The notes below the pieces were generated by a model, which was given only the letters and a program-made list of their open reading frames with translations, made no database searches and was not told the origin of the DNA. Source: Luteimonas sp. BLCC-B24 (lineage in GTDB: Bacteria; Pseudomonadota; Gammaproteobacteria; Xanthomonadales; Xanthomonadaceae). From it: a stretch of DNA of 64,000 nt. The stretch covers positions 372,001-436,000 of the forward strand of contig NZ_JAQQGN010000002.1 of the NCBI RefSeq assembly GCF_028550595.1. Direction: 5' to 3'. Shown piece after piece: positions 17,104-22,682 of this stretch (the first letter of the stretch is position 1; every line of letters starts with the position of its first letter). Both the position numbers and the translations under genes were made by a program.

Positions 17104-17381
17104 CAGAGCGCCCTGTCGTGCACGAGCCAGAACAGGTCGCGAATCTCGCGCGGCAGTTCCGGCATGTTGAGCGCGGCGGTGTAGGCGCGCTCGATGATGT
17201 TGTAGCGGCGCGCGGCATCGCCGTCGCCGAGTCCCGGCGGGCAGCCGCCTATGAGCTTGGACACGAGCGTGACCTTGTCGGCATCACTGAGGCCGTTGGC
17301 GATGGTCTCCACGTCGAGGTCGACGTCCTCGTCGATATACGCGGAGATCTCGCGGCAGATGTTGACGCTGACCCGGCTCAT
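17103..17381 (-). CDS. Hypothetical acidic helical protein
   Basis: A 92-residue protein, acidic at the N-terminus (YIDEDVDLDVETIANGLSD) and helical. Its stop shares its last base with the downstream ATG and its start overlaps the upstream stop. The acidic character would suit a DNA-mimic or anti-host protein, but nothing proves this. Confidence 0.6.
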   Translation of the reverse strand: MSRVSVNICREISAYIDEDVDLDVETIANGLSDADKVTLVSKLIGGCPPGLGDGDAARRYNIIERAYTAALNMPELPREIRDLFWLVHDRAL

Positions 17382-17677
17382 ACGGACGCTCCCTGTTCGG
17401 TGCTGCTGAGGTCGCGCGCGGCGTCCAGGCCCATGTCGGTGAGCGTGACGGTGGGGGAATACTCCGTACCGTCATCGAAGGCCAGCAGGCCGTCGCGCTG
17501 CAGGCGCAGCACGGTGCGGCGGGTGAACACTGGCACCTGGGCCTGCCCACCCGCACGCACCCGCTCAGCGGGCGGTGCGGTGAACCCGCCCGCGCATCGA
17601 CGCAGGCGGTGATGCGGCGCGGAGGCCGCGGCAAGCAGTGCGGCGCGGATTTGCGGGGTGTACGGGTTCGTGGGCAT
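17378..17677 (-). CDS. Hypothetical winged-helix-like protein
   Basis: A 99-residue protein starting MPTNPYTPQIRAALLAAA. VFTRRTVLRLQRDGLLAFDDG looks like the recognition helix and wing of a winged-helix fold. Overlaps the next gene by four bases. Not recognised further. Confidence 0.55.
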   Translation of the reverse strand: MPTNPYTPQIRAALLAAASAPHHRLRRCAGGFTAPPAERVRAGGQAQVPVFTRRTVLRLQRDGLLAFDDGTEYSPTVTLTDMGLDAARDLSSTEQGASV

Positions 17678-17710
17678 GTGCGTGCTCCGAAGTTCAGGCA
17701 GAGAGGCCAA

Positions 17711-18169
17711 TCACTGACCGGCGCGGCGCACGGCCAACGCGAACCCGTCGTCGCCGCGGTGGGCGCCGTCGACGCCGCCGTAGTTGAAGTAGACGCCCCA
17801 CGCGGACGACGACGACCACGCAGTGAGATCGCTGGACCAGTACCAGTCGTCGCTCACGAAGGGGAACGCCTCCGCATCGATCGCCGGCGCGTGCCGGGTG
17901 ATATCGGTAATGGCGATCAGCTCGGCACGCGTGGGTGCGCGCCAGCCGCCGCCGGCAATGGCCACTGCGGTGCACGCCTGCATGGCGGGGTCGTGCTCGA
18001 GGTAATCGCCGCGCTGCCCGGCGGCGGTGTACTCGAGGCCGGTGCTGGTGTCGCGGGTGATGACGTGATCCTCGGCGCCCAGCGCCACGGCATTGCCGGC
18101 GGCATTGAAGGCGGCGAAACGGGGCTGCGTGGTGGTGCCGGCAGCGGCGATGGTGGTGGTCTCGGACAT
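17711..18169 (-). CDS. DUF1566 / Lcl C-terminal-type protein (C-type-lectin-like fold)
   Basis: A 152-residue protein starting MSETTTIAAAG. The C-terminal 90 residues, GGGWRAPTRAELIAITDITR then WYWSSDLTAWSSSSAWGVYF and FALAVRRAGQ, are the DUF1566 signature, a fold related to formylglycine-generating enzyme and C-type lectins. These domains usually bind ligands and in some phages and bacteria are the variable partner of diversity-generating retroelements. No reverse transcriptase or template repeat is visible here. No signal peptide, so it is probably cytoplasmic. Purpose in an early operon is unknown. Confidence 0.75.
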   Translation of the reverse strand: MSETTTIAAAGTTTQPRFAAFNAAGNAVALGAEDHVITRDTSTGLEYTAAGQRGDYLEHDPAMQACTAVAIAGGGWRAPTRAELIAITDITRHAPAIDAEAFPFVSDDWYWSSDLTAWSSSSAWGVYFNYGGVDGAHRGDDGFALAVRRAGQ

Positions 18170-18213
18170 GGCGAATCTCCTGCCGGCACGGCCGGCGTTG
18201 TGGTGTGGGTCGA

Positions 18214-18378
18214 TCAGAAGCGGGTGCGCGCCCAGGCAACGAGCGCGACAGCGACGAGCGCGAGCGCCAGCCGGATCCAGCCGGCGAGGCGTCTGCGGCG
18301 GCGTGCGCGCGGGCGGCCGATGCCGTGCGTGGTGTCGGCGATGTGGACGGCGAGGCCGTGGCGGCGGGGTGTGCTCAT
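18214..18378 (-). CDS. Small basic single-pass membrane protein
   Basis: A 54-residue frame: basic N-terminus (RPRARRRRRLAGW) followed by a hydrophobic segment IRLALALVAVALVAWA and a short basic tail. The ATG overlaps the upstream stop (ATGA). Probably an inner-membrane peptide; the function is unknown. Confidence 0.5.
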   Translation of the reverse strand: MSTPRRHGLAVHIADTTHGIGRPRARRRRRLAGWIRLALALVAVALVAWARTRF

Positions 18379-18563
18379 GCGGGCGCCTGGGTGCCGCAGT
18401 TCGCCGTTTGCGGCGAGTAGCGGTGGAAGCCGTCGCGCGTGTCGGCAATGACGCGGGCGATCACGCGCTCGCGCGGTTCGTCGCGGCCGGTGAAGGCGTT
18501 CTGCCAGAGCGCGTGGCGCACGGAGTCCAGCCGCACGACAAGGCCGGTGGTCTGCTCAGCCAC
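18375..18563 (-). CDS. Hypothetical small protein
   Basis: A 62-residue protein (MAEQTTGLVVRLDSVRHALW...), amphipathic and charged, coupled to both neighbours by short overlaps. RERVIARVIADTRDGFHRYS is the best-defined segment. No family recognised. Confidence 0.55.
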   Translation of the reverse strand: MAEQTTGLVVRLDSVRHALWQNAFTGRDEPRERVIARVIADTRDGFHRYSPQTANCGTQAPA

Positions 18564-18834
18564 GGAGCACCGCCTCCCGCGCTTGCATCGCGCGGACGTG
18601 TGCGTTGTGCTCGGTCTCCACCAGGTCGGCGTTGCCCGTCTGGATGCCGAACACGGCGGGCGGCAGGTAGCCGTCGTTCGACTGAGTGGCGGGTTCGATG
18701 GTGGCGTGTGCGAGGGCGCGAAGCTGGAGCGCTTCGACCTCGGCCAGCAGGGCGTCCAGGCCGTCGCCGTCGAAGCGGCCGGCGTCCACGCTGGCGATGT
18801 AGTGCGCGCGGATGGTGTCAGTGAGGGTGCTCAT
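18556..18834 (-). CDS. Hypothetical helical protein
   Basis: A 92-residue acidic helical protein (MSTLTDTIRAHYIASVDAGR...). Overlaps both neighbours. Contains a long helix around DGLDALLAEVEALQLRALAH. No family recognised. Confidence 0.6.
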   Translation of the reverse strand: MSTLTDTIRAHYIASVDAGRFDGDGLDALLAEVEALQLRALAHATIEPATQSNDGYLPPAVFGIQTGNADLVETEHNAHVRAMQAREAVLRG

Positions 18835-19085
18835 GACTGCGCTCCGGTGGCGCGGGCGAGGGCGCCGTCGAATGCATCGAGCGATGCGCGCAGCGGGGTG
18901 CCCGCCGCATTGCCGCCGTTGAAGGTGACGACTGCGAGGGCGTGCTCCAGATCAGCAGAGAGCGCACGACCCGTCGCAATCAGATCCTTCAGAGCGGCCT
19001 CGACTTTCTCCAAGTCGTCAGCGATAAGCCCGCCGTTGAAGATCGCGACCTTGTCGATGATCGCCATCACATCGACGCCGCTCAT
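18831..19085 (-). CDS. Hypothetical helical protein
   Basis: An 84-residue protein rich in Ala, Asp and Leu (VEAALKDLIATGRALSADLE). Start overlaps the upstream stop by four bases. No family recognised. Confidence 0.58.
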   Translation of the reverse strand: MSGVDVMAIIDKVAIFNGGLIADDLEKVEAALKDLIATGRALSADLEHALAVVTFNGGNAAGTPLRASLDAFDGALARATGAQS

Positions 19086-19321
19086 CGCGGCCGGCTCCGC
19101 ATGTCAGCGCGGGCGCTGGGGGTGTACTTGGCATCGCCCCAGCCATTGGCCTGGAGCGCGGGCGGCACCGTGGGCTTGGCCGGCGGCTTGCTGCGGCCAA
19201 GGGCGCGGTCTTCGAGGGCGTCGAACGCCATCAGGGCCGCGAGCATGCCCAGCGCGCCCACGATGAGGCCGATGACCAGGCCGATGGGCAATCCGGGTTG
19301 GTTGAGCAGTTCGTTGATCAT
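19082..19321 (-). CDS. Small membrane protein, first gene of the PL operon
   Basis: A 79-residue protein starting MINELLNQPG with one strong membrane helix (LPIGLVIGLIVGALGMLAAL). The ATG at 19321 has GGAGG six bases upstream; the in-frame ATG at 19333 would put that GGAGG inside the gene. The remaining 45 residues are hydrophilic and cytosolic if the N-terminus is outside. First gene after promoter PL, so it should be expressed very early. Confidence 0.6.
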   Translation of the reverse strand: MINELLNQPGLPIGLVIGLIVGALGMLAALMAFDALEDRALGRSKPPAKPTVPPALQANGWGDAKYTPSARADMRSRPR

Positions 19322-19446
19322 CTGCGCCTCCATCGAGTGATAGAGGCGGCAGGCGGGTCACCGGGGAGGGGAGGCCCCGTGTTGCCGGTCAGGGGTGGGC
19401 CCGGCAGGCGACCCGCCGGCCGCCGTCCCGTGGTGGGACGAGGCCG

Positions 19447-19474
19447 ATACTAAGGACGCTTAGCAAAATGTCAA
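19447..19474 (-). promoter_or_regulatory. Early leftward promoter PL with embedded operator
   Basis: On the minus strand a consensus -35 TTGACA (19474-19469) and -10 TAGTAT (19452-19447) are 16 bp apart. The spacer holds an inverted repeat, GCTAAGCGTCCTTAG (19464-19450), whose half-site matches the PR operator. A further CGCTTAGCG copy lies at 19500-19508, and GGACGCTTAGC is directly repeated at 19454-19464 and 19497-19507. This would drive the operon from 19321 to the integrase and be shut off by the repressor. The leader from 19334 to about 19440 is GC-rich, with small hairpins such as GTCCC/GGGAC. Confidence 0.7.
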
Positions 19475-19549
19475 GCGGGCTTTGCAAAATTCGCGTGGAC
19501 GCTTAGCGGCCATGCGCGAGACCATGGCCCTGTCACTTAGGAGGGCTTC

Positions 19550-19801
19550 ATGGACGGATCATTGCTGGTGGTCGTTATCTGGCTTGCGACATCGATTTGG
19601 GTGGGGTTTGACGCTCGCTCCATCGGAGCCGAGCGTGGGCTGCTCCCAGGCATCGCCAACATGGGCCCGCTCGGGTGGTTCCTATCCTCGATCCTTCTCT
19701 GGGTTGTGGCTTTCCCGCTGTACTTGGTCAGCCGGTCGAAGATCAAGGCAGCGGCCGCCGGCCCCAAGCGGCGGCGCGGTGGCCCGATCACCGGGCGCTA
19801 G
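19550..19801 (+). CDS. Small two-helix membrane protein in the immunity region
   Basis: An 83-residue protein with two membrane helices (about 3-20 and 38-60), the second containing GWFLSSILLWVVAFPLYLVS, followed by a basic tail. That phrase is shared by a widespread family of small bacterial membrane proteins of unknown function. AGGAGG lies directly upstream. It points away from PL, is convergent with the next gene (four-base overlap) and has a CTTAGCG operator 42 bp upstream of its start, so it may be expressed in the lysogen. A superinfection-exclusion role is possible but unproven. Confidence 0.65.
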   Translation: MDGSLLVVVIWLATSIWVGFDARSIGAERGLLPGIANMGPLGWFLSSILLWVVAFPLYLVSRSKIKAAAAGPKRRRGGPITGR

Positions 19802-20154
19802 GTCGCCGGGGGGGCATCAGGTGCGCCGAGTCCGTGCTTCGCGTTGTCCTCGAGGTGCCGCATCCGGTTGCGAAGCCGTGTCAGATCCTCATCGCTCAGC
19901 GCCGAGAGCAGGTCGACGTTCGTCTCGTCCAAGGTCCGCTGGATTTCAGACGTCCAGCCATACCACGCCGCAATTCGCGTGATCTCGCGCGCGGCTATCG
20001 CTCGCCACGAAGATTCCAAGGGCGCGGGGGCACTGTAGGCCTCGAACTGCTGAAACCTCCGCCACGCTTCCCCTTCAGCATCGTTCGTGACAATTCTCGG
20101 CGACGGCGTTGCCTCGCCCAGCAGCTTTCGCAGCTGGGATACCTTGTCCCTCAT
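19798..20154 (-). CDS. Hypothetical protein cotranscribed with the repressor
   Basis: A 118-residue mixed-charge protein (MRDKVSQLRKLLGEATPSPR...), largely helical, with WRRFQQFEAYSAPAPLESSW and a C-terminal LSDEDLTRLRNRMRHLEDNA. It lies 17 bp downstream of the repressor on the same strand and is probably expressed in the lysogen. Candidates for such a position include immunity accessory or anti-phage genes; nothing specific is recognised. Confidence 0.6.
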   Translation of the reverse strand: MRDKVSQLRKLLGEATPSPRIVTNDAEGEAWRRFQQFEAYSAPAPLESSWRAIAAREITRIAAWYGWTSEIQRTLDETNVDLLSALSDEDLTRLRNRMRHLEDNAKHGLGAPDAPPAT

Positions 20155-20171
20155 GTGACCTCCCTGACCGC

Positions 20172-20600
20172 CTAGGCGGCTGCACGCTTCACGAAATGCA
20201 GGACCTTTGCGGCCTGCAAGCCTTCTACCAGCAGGTCGTGGGCCAAGAGCGTGACTTCCGCGCGCTTGTCAGGCGGGAGCGTGAGTCCTCGGTCGTCAAG
20301 AGCCTCGGCAACAAGCTGGAAAGCCATCTTCCAGTTGTCGAGTTGCACAGGCTGAGACGCGTACTCCGCGCGCGGGTCGGCGACTGCCGACCGGGTGCCA
20401 GTGAGCAATTCGCGCGCGTCCGCCCCAACGGCGTCGGCGATCTTGAACAGCTGCACCGCCTTCACGTGCTTTGGAAGCACGTTGTCGTTCATCCAGTTAC
20501 TGATGGTCGCCGTCGTCGATTCCGCGCGGCGCGCGAGTTCCGCCGGCTTCATGCCGGCCATCGCCGCACTCAAGCGCTGTCCTAGTGTGTCCCGGGCCAT
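20172..20600 (-). CDS. CI-like phage repressor, short form
   Basis: A 142-residue protein. The N-terminal 55 residues form an XRE-type helix-turn-helix (MKPAELARRAESTTATISNW). The C-terminal part (VQLDNWKMAFQLVAEALDDR and onward) is a short helical region with no Ala-Gly cleavage site and no Ser/Lys peptidase domain, so it is not a LexA-type self-cleaving repressor. The ATG at 20600 was chosen because it starts the HTH fold directly. It faces the Cro-like gene across the operators and is the likely master repressor of PL and PR. Confidence 0.82.
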   Translation of the reverse strand: MARDTLGQRLSAAMAGMKPAELARRAESTTATISNWMNDNVLPKHVKAVQLFKIADAVGADARELLTGTRSAVADPRAEYASQPVQLDNWKMAFQLVAEALDDRGLTLPPDKRAEVTLLAHDLLVEGLQAAKVLHFVKRAAA

Positions 20601-20606
20601 AAGCCA

Positions 20607-20663
20607 GCTTAGCGACCGCGACGCTAGGCGTGCTTGACATTGGGCGCTAAGAGGTCTTAGCGT
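20607..20663 (+). promoter_or_regulatory. Operators and early rightward promoter PR
   Basis: A perfect consensus -35 TTGACA at 20634-20639 and a likely -10 TAGCGT at 20658-20663. The inverted repeat CGCTAAGAGGTCTTAGCG (20645-20662; 8-bp arms, two-base centre) fills the spacer, so bound repressor would block polymerase. A second, imperfect site with half-sites CTTAGCG (20608-20614) and CGCTAGG (20622-20628) lies next to the repressor start and may control the repressor promoter. The half-site is shared with PL. Confidence 0.8.
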
Positions 20664-20673
20664 ATCGCTCGCC

Positions 20674-21042
20674 ATGAACCTATCCCTTACCAAGCGGCAA
20701 GTCCGTGACGCGCTCGGGCAGAACACCGATGCATCGGTTGCCCGCTTCTTCGAGATATCCACGGCCGCTGTCGCGCAGTGGGAGTTGGACCGTCCGATAC
20801 CTGCGAGGCGTGTGCTCCAGGCGGTCGTGAAGCGGCCTGACCTTTTCGGTGCGATCGCTGAGCCGGCTGCCAACGACGACGTCGGCCCGGCGAAAGAAGA
20901 CGGCGACCGGTGCGCCGGGACCGGTGCGGATGTCGAAGGCGCGCAGGGCGCTGAATCTGATGTCCATGCGGCGACATGCTCAGGCGCGGAGGAATCCAGT
21001 TCCACGATGATCGCGGTACGCGATCAGGGGGCAGGTCAGTGA
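20674..21042 (+). CDS. Cro-like / YdaS-type repressor
   Basis: A 122-residue protein. Residues 3-50 are a compact HTH (LTKRQVRDALGQNTDASVAR, then FFEISTAAVAQWELDRPIPARR) of the Cro/YdaS type, in which the second helix reads STAAVAQWE. The rest is an acidic low-complexity tail. First gene after PR, divergent from the repressor. Expected role: turning down repressor expression early in lytic growth. Confidence 0.8.
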   Translation: MNLSLTKRQVRDALGQNTDASVARFFEISTAAVAQWELDRPIPARRVLQAVVKRPDLFGAIAEPAANDDVGPAKEDGDRCAGTGADVEGAQGAESDVHAATCSGAEESSSTMIAVRDQGAGQ

Positions 21043-21569
21043 CCTGCGCCCGCTCCGAGCTTCAATGGCGCGACGCCCTGTACGCCGCGGTGAGCGATAC
21101 ACCGGGCGGCGTGGGCGATGCGGCGCTGTACCTCACGCAGCGCCGCGGCAAGTCCATCACCCGCGAGAGCCTGCGCAAGAAGCTGCGCGGGCTCGAGGGC
21201 GAGTCGCTGTCCATGGAGATGGCGGAGCTGCTGACCGAGTGGATGCAGGAACGTGCCGGTACGCAGGCGTTCTCCACCAGCTGGATCCAGTCGCTGGCGT
21301 CGCAGTTCGGGCTGGCGGTGGACCACGTGCCGCCGGCGCCTGAAGGCGGCTGGACCGACGAACTGCAGGCGATGCGGGACAAGGTGCTCAGCATCGGGCA
21401 GCACGCAGGCAACGTTGCGGGCACCACACTGGGCGCGCTGGTGGACGGCCGCGTCACGCTGGGAGAGGCCAACGCACTGGCTGCAGACCTGCGCGAGCTG
21501 CGCACGATGGCGCACCGGCTCGAGCGCAATGTGCGCCGCGCGGTGTGCGGGGTGAGGCCGCGTGGCTGA
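21039..21569 (+). CDS. CII-like phage regulatory protein (CP76 family)
   Basis: A 176-residue protein. The segment AVSDTPGGVGDAALYLTQRR followed by GKSITRESLRKKL and SLSMEMAELLTEWMQ matches the phage CII/CP76 regulatory family, whose HTH-like N-terminus precedes a helical tail. GTG at 21039 overlaps the cro stop (GTGA); the longer ATG frame from 20976 would lie deep inside cro. In the family these proteins are transcription activators or regulators controlling the lysis-lysogeny choice. Confidence 0.75.
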   Translation: MTCARSELQWRDALYAAVSDTPGGVGDAALYLTQRRGKSITRESLRKKLRGLEGESLSMEMAELLTEWMQERAGTQAFSTSWIQSLASQFGLAVDHVPPAPEGGWTDELQAMRDKVLSIGQHAGNVAGTTLGALVDGRVTLGEANALAADLRELRTMAHRLERNVRRAVCGVRPRG

Positions 21570-21702
21570 TCCACAGCCCTATGACTTCGGCGAGGAAGGC
21601 TATCTGGCCTTCGTCATCGCCGAGGCGCGCCGTTCTGGTGCGCCGATGCCACTACCGCCCGCGCCGCGTGGCGACGACCAGGGGGATGCAGGCAATGCCT
21701 GA
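21562..21702 (+). CDS. Very small hypothetical protein
   Basis: A 46-residue frame (GTG start, then ADPQPYDFGEEGYLAFVIAE) that overlaps the CII-like stop and the TraR-like start, filling the gap in an otherwise unbroken operon. Acidic N-terminus, Pro-rich tail. Supported by context only. Confidence 0.45.
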   Translation: MADPQPYDFGEEGYLAFVIAEARRSGAPMPLPPAPRGDDQGDAGNA

Positions 21703-21931
21703 CGAGATCGACCGCATCACGGACATGACTGAGCGCCAGATGGAGAACGCGCTGGAGCACCGTGCGCGCCAGCAGGCGCGACGTGCACCGGGACTGACGA
21801 ACTGCGAACAGGAAGGCTGCGGCGAGGCCATCGCGCCGATGCGCACGGAGATGGGTGCGCGCCTGTGTATGACGTGTGCGACTGCGGACGAAGCGCGCAG
21901 CGCACACCTGGCTGCCTGGAGGCGTCGGTGA
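21695..21931 (+). CDS. TraR/DksA-type zinc-finger protein
   Basis: A 78-residue protein: an N-terminal helix pair (RITDMTERQMENALEHRARQ) and a C4 zinc finger, CEQEGCGE ... RLCMTC, the TraR/DksA C-terminal signature. Phage and plasmid TraR proteins bind RNA polymerase through the secondary channel and mimic DksA-ppGpp. The finger spacing (C-x4-C then C-x2-C) fits. It overlaps both neighbours in the PR operon, so it is an early protein likely to adjust host transcription. Confidence 0.85.
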   Translation: MPDEIDRITDMTERQMENALEHRARQQARRAPGLTNCEQEGCGEAIAPMRTEMGARLCMTCATADEARSAHLAAWRRR

Positions 21932-22302
21932 ATCATGAAACTTCCGCGGGGCTGCCGCGAGCGTGCGACACACCGGCCGCCGAACGCGATATCGCGGCGT
22001 CGGATCACGGACATGGTGAGCCTGCTACAGGCGCCAGCGCCGACGCCTCGCTCGAGCGAGACATTGCTGGCGGAGCTGGAGCAACGCCGCGTCGACGTTA
22101 CCTGCACCCGACAGTTGCCTTTGCGATCGCCGACCAGCGAATGAACATGCGCGTGCTGGAAGCCCAGCTGAGCACGCTCGGCGATGGGGTGCTGCACGAC
22201 CAGATCCGCACGCTGTCCAAGATGGCCCGGCATGCACAGCGTGTGCTTGCGGCGGCCCACCGCGCTCGCAAGCGCAAGAGTCGCGAGGGCCGCGGCGCAT
22301 GA
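21928..22302 (+). CDS. Hypothetical phage early protein
   Basis: A 124-residue protein from a GTG overlapping the TraR-like stop. The first 60 residues are low-complexity; the rest is helical and basic at the end (VLHDQIRTLSKMARHAQRVL, AAHRARKRKSREGRG). No family recognised. Confidence 0.55.
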   Translation: MNHETSAGLPRACDTPAAERDIAASDHGHGEPATGASADASLERDIAGGAGATPRRRYLHPTVAFAIADQRMNMRVLEAQLSTLGDGVLHDQIRTLSKMARHAQRVLAAAHRARKRKSREGRGA

Positions 22303-22502
22303 GCGTCTCGCATTGCATGCGGCGTGCACTAGCCATTGCGCTGCGACCTCGCGCGGACTGGAAAGAGGCAATCGCCGAGCTACCTGAAGCCTGCCCGCGG
22401 ACCGATTGCACGGGCGGGGTGGGCTGCCGGAAGCGCGTGGCTGACTACCTGCGCATGCAGTGGCGGATGCTCGATGCCCGTTCCACGGCGGTGAGCCCGT
22501 GA
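22299..22502 (+). CDS. Hypothetical small Cys-containing protein
   Basis: A 67-residue protein (MSVSHCMRRALAIALRPRAD...). Four cysteines including CPRTDCTGGVGC suggest a small metal site. Coupled to both neighbours through overlapping stop/start codons (ATGA and GTGA). Confidence 0.55.
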   Translation: MSVSHCMRRALAIALRPRADWKEAIAELPEACPRTDCTGGVGCRKRVADYLRMQWRMLDARSTAVSP

Positions 22503-22681
22503 TCGCGTCCCCGCACCCCTTGGTGGTGGGATTGGTCCGCGATTTCCGCGGCGCTTCGTCGGCCTGTCAAGCATGCGAACGAAATGTTAAGGGAGCCGGG
22601 CGCGGGTCCTCCCGGGCCGCCTTCGACGCGGGTAATCAGACGCGCGATTGCAGGGTAGTCAGTGGGGTCTTGAGTAACTGA
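22499..22681 (+). CDS. Small hypothetical protein before the primase-helicase
   Basis: A 60-residue frame from a GTG overlapping the upstream stop and ending one base before the primase-helicase start. Contains CQACER. It closes the only 180-bp gap in this part of the operon, which is the main argument for it. Confidence 0.4.
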   Translation: MIASPHPLVVGLVRDFRGASSACQACERNVKGAGRGSSRAAFDAGNQTRDCRVVSGVLSN

Positions 22682-22682
22682 A

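Noticed and set aside
17711-18169. A complete diversity-generating retroelement around the DUF1566 gene
   Set aside because: No reverse transcriptase, accessory protein or template/variable repeat pair is visible anywhere in the window.
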